This document shows, in pieces, positions 1 through 16,207 of a DNA stretch of 64,000 nucleotides. The notes beneath the pieces are model-generated. The model had not been told where the DNA came from and did not search any database. It saw nothing but the letters and a program-made list of their open reading frames with translations. Each line of letters starts with the position of its first letter. Within the stretch, counting starts at the first letter, position 1. The stretch is from NCBI RefSeq assembly GCF_008831285.2, contig NC_045139.1:33205706-33269705 (forward strand), written 5' to 3'. The DNA is from Nymphaea colorata. Lineage: Eukaryota; Streptophyta; Magnoliopsida; Nymphaeales; Nymphaeaceae. The translations under genes were made by a program, and so were the position numbers.

Positions 1-1011
1 GCATTGTTGTCACGGCTGATGCTAACGCAACTCAGGACCCTAGAAGTAAGGAGAGTCAGGTGTTTCAAGTCTCATTCTGGGCGGCGGGGATGAACTTTTG
101 ACTCACCCTAAATTTTCAAAAAGTATAAAGAAATGTGAAATTAACTACTACCACTGGAGCAAGTATGGGTGCCAACTAAGATTGCAACCTTCTTTAACTT
201 CATAGGTTGCTGGCCATGGATGACAATTTGCCTACCACAGTGGAGCCAACTTCATCTGTAATGACATGGAAAGAGATCATTAACATCTTTATAGGTCTTC
301 TAAATTGCACAAACTAAGGTGCATGCATTTGATCACCTTGGATCTAAATTTTTATGGATTTAAAAACCATGGATCTTAGGTCAGTAATGTTTCAATGTAA
401 ATATGCATTAAGATGCACAGTTTGCTTCGACAATGGGTGTGTTGATAGCTTAGTTCTCATATACCAGGCCGATCTAAGATGTATAAACAAACACTAGATT
501 TTACCATTGTGTGAAAAGAAGGATTTGAGATTCTCAGTTTATGGCCAAAATCTCAGATTTTGAGATCAGATGGAAGGGGAGTCGGAGCTTAAATTAGTGG
601 ATCTGAGATTTTCAATGATATCAAATCACCTCAAATCACAAATCTGAAGCTATCAAATGCCCCCTAAATGTTTACCCGCCTGAATCTCAGACCAGATTTG
701 GATTTGAGGCTGAGGCTATTGAGTGAAACTAAAAGCAAAAGGCTAGTCTATAGTGGGGTTAAAGATAAGAGTATAGGTAAGCTTCCATGATGTTGGAGAA
801 TTCCATAGTGAGAAGCACTGGAGACCCACTTTCTAGATGTTCATGGTAAAATATCCCTCAGTGGAGGTAAGAAGGCCATGTGCTCAAAGAAATATTTAAA
901 TCTGTGTGGGATCATATTTCATGGATAAGATTGTTTTTTTGCCACCCAAGTACTTAGCTTTTTGATGAACTCTGATAAGAAATTGGTTCAACAATATAAT
1001 TTCAAATCCTT
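1..1011. other. Intergenic, AT-rich, no gene seen
   Basis: No open frame here resembles a protein I recognise. Near 650-672 the sequence ends in CAAATGCCCCCTAAATG, the reverse complement of the left end of the small element at 1012. The stretch about 330-672 may therefore hold a second, degraded relative of that element. Several internal 'ATCTGAGAT/ATCTCAGAT'-like words repeat in both orientations (530-720), as expected for a decayed inverted-repeat element. Confidence 0.5.
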
Positions 1012-1232
1012 AAAGGGGCATTTGATAGCCTCATACTTGAGTTCTTAAGAACCATGGATTTAAGATCAGACCCTCTCCCCTCTGATCATAATCTGACCTT
1101 TTATCGATGCAAAAAAGTAAAATAAGGATCTTAAGTTTAATAATAAACCATGAATTTTATCGTGGATCTTTTGTCACGTCAGATCCACATCAGATTCATG
1201 GATTTCAAATCAAGAGTAATCAAACGGCCCCT
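1012..1232. mobile_element. Small inverted-repeat element (MITE-like)
   Basis: The left end reads AGGGGCATTTGATAGCCTC. The right end, reverse-complemented, reads AGGGGCCGTTTGATTACTC. The imperfect similarity continues inward through words such as ATGGATTT. About 220 bp with no coding capacity and terminal inverted repeats starting AGGGGC fits a non-autonomous DNA transposon, possibly hAT-related. No clean target-site duplication was seen, so the exact boundaries are uncertain by a few bases. Confidence 0.5.
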
Positions 1233-1584
1233 AAGTGTGTTTCTGAGTGTCACTAAAAGTTTAGATGCATCTTGTGTTGTTCTTCTCTCATCTTCCTTAA
1301 TAGTGAGAGTGAGACTGCTGATTTCTTTCCTGGTTTTCCATATTGTGAACAATTTACTCATGCTTTATTTAAGACGCAATTAAAGCTCTTGCCAATCCAT
1401 CATCATCTTAGTTTAGCCTTGTGTAATCATGCTGGAGAGAGTCTACGAGAAATCTGTGAACGTAGATAAACTTGATTGAACCATGTTAAATCCTCCTCTT
1501 TGTGTAACTGTTTTTTCGATACAAAACATGATGGTATAGCATCGCAGGAAGTCATAAGCATCCAATATTAAGCAGGATATCAGT

Positions 1585-1972
1585 CCAAAGTCACAGAAAA
1601 CACTTTTTTTTTCAAAAAAAAGAAAAAAGAAAAAAGCCCGATAAATTAAATGGCCATTTAAAACTAAAAAAACACATTTTTTAAAAGAAAACATTAAAAA
1701 CGAAAAAAACATTTTTTTCGCGTTTTTTTCAGTTTTTCTTAATGTCAAACAGTTTTTTTTTGTTTTCTATTCTTTATTTGTTGCAAATCTACTTATTTTG
1801 TGATGTTTGTGTTATTAGCTTCTCACTTATTTTATTTTCCCCTCATTTTTTGTTTTTTTTAAATAAAATTTACTGTATTTTTCTCGTTTTCCCCCTTTTT
1901 TTCAAGCTCGCCGTATTATACCCAATAAAAAACTTCGCCGTTTAAAACTCCGATACGTTATTTGTGATTATG
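1585..1972. mobile_element. Dispersed TIR element, copy A
   Basis: This 388 bp stretch is clearly homologous, in the same orientation, to 30522-30947. Shared words include TTTGTTGCAAATCTACTTAT, GATGTTTGTGTTATTAG and CAAGCTCGCCGTATTATACC. The two outer ends are inverted relatives of each other (CAAAGTCACAGAAAAC and, reverse-complemented, CATAATCACAAATAAC). It has no coding capacity. I infer a non-autonomous TIR element; the ends are better preserved in the second copy. Confidence 0.6.
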
Positions 1973-2370
1973 ATTCAAACTACTGCTAATACATAATATC
2001 TTACTTTGAAGTTTAGTCTCATATTAAAGATTGTGAGAAATTTTCAATGGCTTATCAAAGGATGATTACTTATGTAACTGGTTGTTCTGGTCCCAACATT
2101 TTTTTGTGCTGGAATTGAAGTTGCTAAGGGGCGGATTGAGATCTACCAAATTGGCATAAGAGCGAGTCAGATTGTTGCATGGATATCAAGATTACTTGTG
2201 GATTTGAGGTCTCATACACAATGATATGTGTGCCAAAAAGGGATTAGATTGTAACACCCCACTTTGAGTTTAGTCATGTATTGAATATTAAGAGAAATCT
2301 TTAAAGGCGTGTTACCGAGTTATTTAAAGTGATTAGTGGACCGAATTAATATATAACATGTCTATTAATC
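1973..2370. other. Intergenic with LTR-like motif
   Basis: No gene seen. Around 2252 the sequence TTGTAACACCCCACTTTGAG resembles the TGTAACACCCC motif common near plant retrotransposon LTR ends. A degraded relative of the following ~60 bases lies near 2000-2060. This may be a decayed LTR, but no paired LTR is visible. Confidence 0.3.
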
Positions 2371-2371
2371 C

Positions 2372-2545
2372 AAGCTTTGGAAACCATAGATCTGGCTTTA
2401 GAGGTGGAAACTACAAAGGTGGTACTAGAAATACTGGGGTGGTGGAAGAGACAATGGTGATCGACCCAGACTTTCATGGCAATCATGGGAAGAACTCATG
2501 ATATTTCATGTGGATCAAATCAAATATCATGAAGTTCTAAAAAAA
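2372..2545 (+). pseudogene. Possible decayed retrotransposon gag remnant
   Basis: Conceptual translation gives a Gly/Arg/Asn-rich stretch (RSGFRGGNYKGGTRN) followed, after small frame changes, by a residue pattern reminiscent of the zinc-knuckle region of plant Copia gag proteins (RP..., then spaced His residues). The Cys residues of a true CCHC knuckle are mostly lost. The call rests on composition and position next to an LTR-like motif, so it is weak; a chance low-complexity match is possible. Confidence 0.25.
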
Positions 2546-3228
2546 AACAGAGTAACTAGTTTTGGTTCGAGTACTGAATCAAATATGGATATAATATCTT
2601 GTTCATAAGAGGTCTACAAGTGGGTTGTCATTGTTTACTTACAGAAAATGATTTCGACTTTACCTCTAATAGATTTATTACAGTCTGTAGAGCCACATGT
2701 GGGCCAACTGCCCCACATATTTTCTTTATTTTCACATGCCTTCAACTATATGCTTATTTGTATATATCGGTGCTCCTTAAGGCATGAGAATTTTTAAAAT
2801 AATGCCCCTCGGCCCTAAATTTCTGATGAAGCTACTGAAATGGACAAGTTCATATTCAGATTTCAATATTTACATCTATACGTATGTGAAAATTAAATAT
2901 TGATTAGAATGAGGAAAAAAAAAGAAGTATTTTCTATAATAATCCTTACCATATCAGCTATTATCTATACCTATCATTTTTAGTCTTAAACTTTCAATTT
3001 TCTCCTCATGTTTTTGAATAATAGTCCTTTTCGCCCTTTTTAAAAATTCCCCACAACTTTTGTCATGTTTCTCAATCTAATAAGTGGGGAAATCAAATAT
3101 GTATTCGTCGAGGAAAAAAAAAAGCTTATTCCATAATAGTCTTACCATTTCAACAATTTTTATATTCATACTCCCTATTTAAAGTTTTCCAAATACAAGT
3201 TGTTGTCTTTCACCAAGTATTTGACAGA
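2546..3228. other. Intergenic upstream of the PPR ORF, with an imperfect duplication
   Basis: No gene seen. Two related segments occur at about 2911-2975 and 3109-3172. Both start with GAGGAAAAAAAA and continue with 'ATAATAGTC/ATAATCC TTACCAT' followed by 'CAaC/CAGC ... TATaTTCATA/TATCTATAC'. The second copy runs to within 60 bp of the first codon that matches a PPR repeat, so repeat-derived DNA abuts the start of the PPR coding region. Confidence 0.5.
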
Positions 3229-5016
3229 ATGTCTGAAAGAAACGAGGTAGTTTGGTCTTTGATGATCTCCAAATACATCCATAATGGATATGATGGGGAG
3301 GCTATGAGTTTGTTTTCTCGGATGCGATATGAGGGATTCTCTTTTAATTCATTCATCATGGTCAGCCTGATTGGATCTTCAGCTTCCCTTATCGATTTGA
3401 GTCTTGGTTCTTGCATCCATGGTTGCGCTATCAAAAGTGGTTTGGCAGGTGATTCTTTCGTAAGGACCTCTTTGGTGGACATGTATGTGAAATGTGGATG
3501 TATTAATGATGCTTATCGAGTTCTTGGGGAAGTTCTTGAACCGAATATAGCTACATGGAATTCGATCATCTCTGGGTCAGTGAATCGTTACTTGTTTGGT
3601 GATGCTGTGAGATTGTTTAAGAAAGTCCAATTGTCGGATTTGAGGCCTAATTTAGTGACAATGTTGAGTCTGATCTCTGCCTGTGCTGGGCTGGGGTCAG
3701 GAAAGCTGTGCAGATGCATTCATAGCTTTACTGTTAAACTCGGAATTGATACACACCTTAAAGTAGGTAATGCACTCTTGGAAATGTATTCGAGCATTGG
3801 AGCCATTGATGATGTGTCTAAGCTATTCAACATAATGCAGGTGAAAGATGTGATCAGTTGGACCACAATGATCAACATGTATGGTTCTGCTGGTTGTCCT
3901 GTTAATGCTATGCAGTTCTTCTGGCAAATGAGAAGTGCAAATGTTGAACCCGACATGGTTTCAATGGTGGCCCTGCTTAGTGCATGTGCAGTGTTAGGTG
4001 ATATACAGAAACTTAAGATCTTCCATAATCAAATTATCCTTTGGGGTCTGGAGTTTGAACTTCATATTGGAAATTCTTTAATATCAGTATATTTTAAGTG
4101 TGGTGACATGCAATCTGCAGAGATGTTATTTTCTTTGATGTCCCAAAAGAGTCAAGTTACTTGGGGTGCCATGATTGCAGGGTATATAATGAATGGCCAA
4201 GCAGAAAATTCTATGAGATTGATGATAAAGATGGTAACTGAGGATCAGACCAACAAAATGGATGCAGCTCTGTTGGTTAATGGACTGTCAGCAATTGCCG
4301 ACCTTGCCAACTTGGCATTGTGTAAGCAGGTTCATGCTTACATGATCACTACTGGACTCGAGGAATGTTCCACTGTTCAAAATGCTTTGATTTCAGCATA
4401 TTCCAAGTGTGGAGTAGTTGTGGATGCCAGAAAGGTCTTTGACAAGATGAATCAGAAGGATACCGTATCATGGAATGCAATTATATCAGGACATGGGATT
4501 AATGGTGATGGGGAAAGTGCTGTGTCTCTCTACCAGGAGATGGGCAGAAGAAATGAAGTACAAAGAGACTCTATAACATACACCAGTATTCTGAATGTTT
4601 GCAGTCATGCCGGCTTAGTGGATGAAGGATTGAATATTTTCTCCAATATGGTGACGGATGCTGTGATCAAACCAGAGGCTGAGCATTATGCATGTGTAGT
4701 AGACATGCTTGCACGTGCTGGGCGTTTGTCTGAAGCAGAGAAGTTTGTGACGCACATAGTTGAGGAGCCAAGTTCTAGCCTGTATGGAGCATTCCTGAGT
4801 GGTTGCAGGCTTTATGGCCATGTAAATTTTGTTGAACATGTTGTTCATATGGTCCCTGATGGTGATCCAGCAGACCCTGGACATTCAGTTCTCCTTTCGA
4901 ACATCTATACAGCTGCTAGCATGTTCGATGAAGCAGCAAAACATAGATTTTCAATGAAGATCAAAGGTTTAATGAAAAAGCCAGGAATGAGCGTGGTTCA
5001 AACTTGTTACTCTTAA
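3229..5016 (+). CDS. PLS-type pentatricopeptide repeat protein, apparently 5'-truncated
   Basis: A 595-residue uninterrupted ORF built from tandem PPR motifs. PPR proteins bind single-stranded RNA, normally in mitochondria or chloroplasts, and direct editing, splicing or stability. Recurrent signatures include NALISAYSKCG near residue 385, ARKVFDKM, DTVSWNAIISGHG, TYTSILNVCSHAGLVDEG and HYACVVDMLARAGRLSEAE. Alternating long and short repeats indicate the PLS class. The C-terminus resembles an E-type extension (LLSNIYTAASMFDEAAKHR, then KKPGMS) and stops without a DYW deaminase domain. The frame is open upstream, and the codons just before the ATG read H-Q-V-F-D-R-M, the middle of a PPR motif. 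The annotated Met is therefore internal to a repeat and no transit peptide is present. Either upstream exons exist or the 5' end has been lost. Family assignment is firm; the start is not. Confidence 0.85.
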   Translation: MSERNEVVWSLMISKYIHNGYDGEAMSLFSRMRYEGFSFNSFIMVSLIGSSASLIDLSLGSCIHGCAIKSGLAGDSFVRTSLVDMYVKCGCINDAYRVLGEVLEPNIATWNSIISGSVNRYLFGDAVRLFKKVQLSDLRPNLVTMLSLISACAGLGSGKLCRCIHSFTVKLGIDTHLKVGNALLEMYSSIGAIDDVSKLFNIMQVKDVISWTTMINMYGSAGCPVNAMQFFWQMRSANVEPDMVSMVALLSACAVLGDIQKLKIFHNQIILWGLEFELHIGNSLISVYFKCGDMQSAEMLFSLMSQKSQVTWGAMIAGYIMNGQAENSMRLMIKMVTEDQTNKMDAALLVNGLSAIADLANLALCKQVHAYMITTGLEECSTVQNALISAYSKCGVVVDARKVFDKMNQKDTVSWNAIISGHGINGDGESAVSLYQEMGRRNEVQRDSITYTSILNVCSHAGLVDEGLNIFSNMVTDAVIKPEAEHYACVVDMLARAGRLSEAEKFVTHIVEEPSSSLYGAFLSGCRLYGHVNFVEHVVHMVPDGDPADPGHSVLLSNIYTAASMFDEAAKHRFSMKIKGLMKKPGMSVVQTCYS

Positions 5017-5640
5017 ATGAACAAGCTTATACATTTCCAATTAAGCTGCGCATCAATCATTGGTTTTTTGGCTTAGGGAACTCATATGTACAAGTTTCAA
5101 CGGACTCAATACAAACAAAACCAAAATGAACAACAATTAGCCATATTGCTGCATTCTTCTTCTTCTCTTCACCTTCTCCAAGAGCCTCACACACCACAAA
5201 AGTGCAGCTGCCCTTTTTCTTTTTTCTTCTTCTTTTTGTTTGTTCAAACAAATTAAAATGCACTTTTATTGAAAACTTTTGAAAGTATGAAGGCTCCCTT
5301 TTGAAAGTTTGATAAGAAAAAACTCCAGGATGCATTTCACTCCGATTATGCTTGGTGTGATTATTGATTATACTTGCTTGAACGAAAAACTTAAGGAGGC
5401 GTTTGGCAGTAGTAAAATATTGTTACAGTCCCACACAAAGAAATAGAGCAGATTCATGAAGCACTTGTCGTAATGTTTCATGAATCTACTCTATTTTTTT
5501 CAGTAGATTCATGAGATAATAACGATGAGCTGTTATTAACAAATAGCCTCTAGGTTCATGGGAGGCGTTCATGGCAGAACTGAATTTCACCACGGTAGGC
5601 AGAAACCACCCATTGTGGGTTGTTAGCTTACCACATAGTT
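5017..5640. other. Intergenic, contains a small element copy
   Basis: 3' flank of the PPR ORF. It has a T/C-rich tract at 5155-5240 and the small inverted-repeat element at 5396-5550. No gene seen. Confidence 0.5.
5396..5550. mobile_element. MITE-like element, 'TTTGGCAGTAG' family, copy 1
   Basis: Left end GAGGCGTTTGGCAGTAG; the right end reverse-complemented begins GAGGCTATTTGTTAATAAC. The interior carries repeated words GATTCATGAA and GTTTCATGAATCT in both orientations. The same word set and a similar left end (TTGTTTGGCA / TTCGGCATTAGGAACA) recur at 10613-10765, 47648-47808 and, more weakly, near 9796-9900. Non-coding. Confidence 0.55.
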
Positions 5641-6355
5641 CTGATTTTCATGTCCAAGTACAAGACAGACCAATTTAAAGCTACTTTTTTTTTGGTTTTG
5701 TGATTCATATTTATGTGCTGAAAAATAGCCAAGTGCTGAGACCGAGGAAACTCTATGGGCTGAAGAAAAGCAAATATTATGGAGGACTGAAGTTGCAGGT
5801 GTGCCTCAACTAGGACAAGTCACATTTCCTACTTGAGAGAGGGGAGAAACGAATTCCACCGCGACTTCAAATACTTGTTAAAAGTTACAGGCATTTTTGT
5901 TATTCTATTAATACCTTCCTGGAAATCCCTCTCGGGCTTCCGTTTCGCCAACATTCTCTCCTTCCCGACCCCGGATTGACGTTCGACGCCAGGCCGGGGC
6001 TCGGACGAGGAACTCGAGAGGAAGGAGGAAGAACAAGAAGCAGAAGAAGAAGGCGAGGGAGACGAAGGAGGGAGAGGGGTAATGAAGAAGGCGCAATCAC
6101 CATGGGATTTCTCCGGCCCCTCCAAGTCCGTGGCGGAAGAGCACGCCCTCAGGAACACCACCTCCATCGCCGTCCCTGAGGCCCCTGATATTGACGATGG
6201 GGCTACCGAGGAGGATAAACGAGGAAGACTCGAGTTCTCTCTGTAAAGAGATACGCTATTGTAGAAACCCCTTTCCAAAGCGTTCTAAGGTGTTCTGATA
6301 TTCATGAGTGCTCCTAGCCAACATTGTGAAAATTGGTCACTATTGCACGATATGC
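5641..6355 (+). pseudogene. RH28: Decayed duplicate of the RH28 promoter, exon 1 and intron 1 start
   Basis: The stretch 5905-6250 aligns with exon 1 of the helicase gene at 20145-20471. Shared blocks include the CCCCGGATT...ACGTTCGACGC start, GACGAGGAACTCGAGAGGAAGGAGG, the acidic-tract codons, and the region encoding [21 protein letters not shown]. The initiator ATG is gone, the fourth codon equivalent is TGA, the reading frame is broken, and the intron donor CGA|GTAAGA has become CGAGGAAGA. Similarity continues past the exon into intron 1 (CCAACATTGTGAAAATTG, about 6310-6355). It also recurs upstream: 5641-5830 matches 18490-18680, sharing GGAAACTCTATG and GAAGTTGCAGGTGTGCCTCAA. Because intron and promoter are included, this is a DNA-level segmental duplicate, not a retrocopy. 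It cannot encode the helicase N-terminus. Confidence 0.85.
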
Positions 6356-6787
6356 AGGTACGGAGACCAAGATGGTAACGGTTGTTCAGTTTGATTTTTG
6401 CTCTTTCTAAGTTTGTCATCCATAGTTTCACCAGCGAAGATTGTTTCTTCATCATACATTAACAATTCAGATGTACGTGGATGCCCCAACTTAGGCGCTG
6501 TTTTGTTTTTGCACATATATGTAGTTATTGCCATGTTGTTGTCTTCATAAACTCGCTCTGTTCTCGTATACAGTCATGTCCTGTTGGATGGGAATCTAGA
6601 TGTCTTCCGTTCCGTTCCTGCAAATTTTGGAATCCTATTATTAGGTTTTCAGTAGCTCCAGTACTAATTTTCTACTGTAAGACAACAACTTGTCAAGTGG
6701 GATTTAGTGTTTGTAGTTCATCTTGGATTGACTTCTAATGCAAATTCATCAACCAAAGTAATCATTAAGCATTTTCTTCTCCTGCAG
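6356..6787. other. Probable intron remnant upstream of the ERD7-like exon
   Basis: No coding signal. It ends in a polypyrimidine tract and CTGCAG (6780-6787), a good 3' splice site for the exon that follows. Near 6355 the sequence GCAGGTACGGAGACCAAGATGG resembles that exon's start, possibly a partial duplicate of the same junction. Confidence 0.4.
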
Positions 6788-6976
6788 ATACGAAGATCAA
6801 GCTGGTGGAGCGACCCAAGATGGACTTCATGGTGCAGGTCATGCCATTGGCACGACATGGGCAGTCTCCAAGATAAGGAAAGCCTTCAATCCAAAGTGTC
6901 TTAAAACCATCAACGATCGCCAAAACTGCATCTAAAGCAGCAGCAGGAAAGGCAGAAAAATCAAAGAAGGAATAAA
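6788..6976 (+). pseudogene. ERD7: ERD7/senescence-domain protein, last-exon fragment, frameshifted
   Basis: After an intact-looking CTGCAG acceptor the sequence translates as YEDQAGGATQDGLHGAGHAI, then GTTWAVSKIRKAFNPK. This matches the C-terminal part of the plant senescence/dehydration-associated (ERD7, spartin-like) domain, in which GHAxGTAWAVFKIRKALNPKS is characteristic. In the next frame the protein resumes as KPSTIAKTASKAAAGKAEK and ends SKKE-stop at 6974-6976. A single-base indel near 6900-6910 thus breaks the exon. The rest of the ~400-residue protein is absent; upstream lies the RH28 duplicate instead. ERD7-type proteins are induced by drought and senescence and bind lipids, but this copy cannot make one. 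The family call is from remembered motif identity. Confidence 0.7.
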
Positions 6977-7351
6977 GGTAACATGGCAGAGCATAATCCA
7001 GTTGTGTCTGTAAATTTTTGAGGGGTACTTTGGACTTGACCTCGGGAGGGTAAGTGAGTGACACCATTATTGCAAGTCTTCATCGAAGAACCTGGTATCT
7101 ATGAGTCTATTTTCTTTTCTTTCCTCGATGGCTGAGAATTTCTTGTAATTGTTTCGTTGGACTGAGAATTTCCTTTTCCAAGAGAATTCTCCTCCAACCG
7201 AGCATCCAAATTCACCTTGCATCGTACATCATTCAAAACAATAGTGTTCAAATGGTCCAAATACATATTAAGGTCAGCTGACATGTAGACTAACAGGAAA
7301 AGATAGACCACCTGGTCTAGCCAAGTTTTGACTGCAGGATGCATGAACTTA
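6977..7351. other. Intergenic / 3' flank of the permease gene
   Basis: No coding signal recognised. On the minus strand this is the 3' untranslated and downstream region of the amino acid permease. Confidence 0.4.
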
Positions 7352-14346
<6,995 letters not shown>

Positions 14347-14696
14347 CAATGGCCGTCAACAGCACAAGAAGACAGTCAGTCAATTACAGGAAAGCCAGAC
14401 AGAAGCTCTAGTACCATCGGAAAACTCGTAAGCAACAAATGAGAGAAAGATAGAGGGATGAGGTAATTCATAGTCAGATTACCGAGTCATAAGCAATCCT
14501 GCTTGGGAGGGTTCTACTTCTTGTCAACATTTGCAGTGTGAGCAGCAGAGGGAGGAGGAGGGACAGAAAGAGAGAGAGGTCCTGTTTGGCAGGAGAGTGT
14601 TCTTTCTTAATGATTGGGATCTCGCAGAAGAGTCATATCAGGCAGGAATGTGTTGATCTCTCATAGTTGGGAACTTGGGAGATCCTGAGAAAAGAG

Positions 14697-14705
14697 TTTT
14701 ATATA
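14697..14705 (-). promoter_or_regulatory. TATA box of the AAP gene
   Basis: On the minus strand the sequence reads TATATAAAA, a textbook plant TATA box, about 350 bases upstream of the ATG. It implies transcription starting near 14665 and a leader of roughly 320 bases. A polypurine/polypyrimidine (GA/CT) stretch lies in that leader at 14530-14580. TATA-rich sequence around it makes the exact site uncertain. Confidence 0.5.
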
Positions 14706-14709
14706 TGTA

Positions 14710-15775
14710 TATATATATAGTTCCAAAGCAGATGACGTTTGCTTCCATTATCTCTGTCTCTCTTATCACTACTGTCCTTTTTCTGCCTGCTTTTATGGGG
14801 AGCATGCGCCACTCATGGGTCTCCATTGCTGACCACCAAAGCCCATCCCCTCCATATTAACCCCAGCCATCTGACCAGCCCCAGCCGGGTTTCATCCATT
14901 CTATATATCGTCCACCCTACCTTCACGCTTCGTTGTTATCGCTATGAAAAGTTCGTTGTTTGCTGGTCCTTTTCTCCACCAATCAAGCTTCATGGCAGTG
15001 GCGAAAGCACATATGGGCTGCTGTCGGCTGTTGCCCACATCAGACCCCTCAATATTCTTTACTTTCACGTTAACATTTTCCAATGTTTGCTCTGTTATAT
15101 ATATGAGTGTTCTTTCTGTGAATGAATGCTCCTCTAAAAATATTTTCTGGCTTTGCTAATGGCTGTCTGAATGGGTTCAACATGATTGGTTTGATAAAGA
15201 TTGCGATCCCTTTAGCTTATCTGTTCAGCAGTTCATATATATGATCTTACACTGCAAAACTCTACAGAGATCATCACTTCGCATTTCATGGGGAAGATAT
15301 AAAGCTTTTACTTCATGTTGAACAATAGGATAAAGGTAGGTGTGAGCTACGCATTGGCAAATTGCTTACACGGATAAAAAAAAAAAACTTTTTCTTTTTC
15401 TTTTGATATTTTTGAGCAATTTTTTTACATTTACTTAATGCCTCTTAACCAGTATTTTCTGGCTCTGCCCTTGATGTTGAAGTCATATATGTTGCATAAG
15501 AAAGCAAGAAACACAGATTAAACTGTTCAGAATAATTTCATTGCTCCTAAAACTTTCTTATCGTAAAATCCAAAGAAAAAGTAGAGCCTGAAAGTTATCT
15601 GAAGTCGCCAAATTCAAAGATCAGTTTGGTGCCGAAATAAAGTCTACTCCACTAACCACGTCCACTCATCTGATATGCCGGCCCAGTTATTTCAGTAGCT
15701 AGACCGACCATACAGCAGATTTCATGATAATAAAGTAAGAGATTTGCCCGAAGAAACAAGTAGTTTTCATGGCAA

Positions 15776-15807
<32 letters not shown>
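14710..15807. other. Intergenic upstream of AAP
   Basis: Likely permease promoter DNA with no recognised gene. About 15715-15777 (TTCATGATAATAAAGTAAGAG, then AGTAGTTTTCATGGCAAATG) is a relative of 17995-18055, so part of this stretch is repetitive. A (TA)n tract lies at 15778-15808. Confidence 0.5.
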
Positions 15808-15810
<3 letters not shown>

Positions 15811-16207
15811 TGGCGTTTTAAATGCACCACAAAAGGTTTTCCGTGGGAAAGAAACCACGCCACTAAAAATGCGAGAGAAAGTGCCGACGGTGGTTTTCTT
15901 CAATGTGAAAATGCTGGAACGCCATAAATGGGGATCTTCTATGGTGCTTGAATAATGCCATTGAAAACTTTTTGGTGGCGTTCTTTAAACGCCACTGTTA
16001 GTCAACCATGACATACACTAAATGCCACTAAACATTTTTCTATGGCTTTATTTGTGTGTCACTTAAGTTCTTTCTATGGCAAAATGAAGAAGCCATTATC
16101 GATTGTTAGTGACACTTGCTTTGGATGTCAGTGTCGACATTTTATGGAAATTTAAAAGTGCCACTAAAGGCCTTTATGATAAGTTAAAAATGTTAGTAGC
16201 AGTGAAA
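15808..16207. mobile_element. CACTA-like transposon end fragment
   Basis: Repeated motifs such as GTGGCGTTTTAAATGCACCAC, GGTGGCGTTCTTTAAACGCCAC, AAATGCCACTAAA and AAGTGCCACTAAAGGCC occur in both orientations over 400 bp. The fragment closes with TTAGTAGCAGTG, whose reverse complement begins CACTGCTACTAA. Dense subterminal inverted motifs plus a CACT-type end are characteristic of plant CACTA (En/Spm) elements. No transposase coding was seen and the other end is not defined, so this looks like a truncated or non-autonomous piece. Confidence 0.45.

Noticed and set aside
5829-6278. 149-codon minus-strand frame rich in serine
   Set aside because: It is the antisense of the acidic, GA-rich RH28 exon 1 duplicate. 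A matching antisense frame exists opposite the real exon at 20021-20467.
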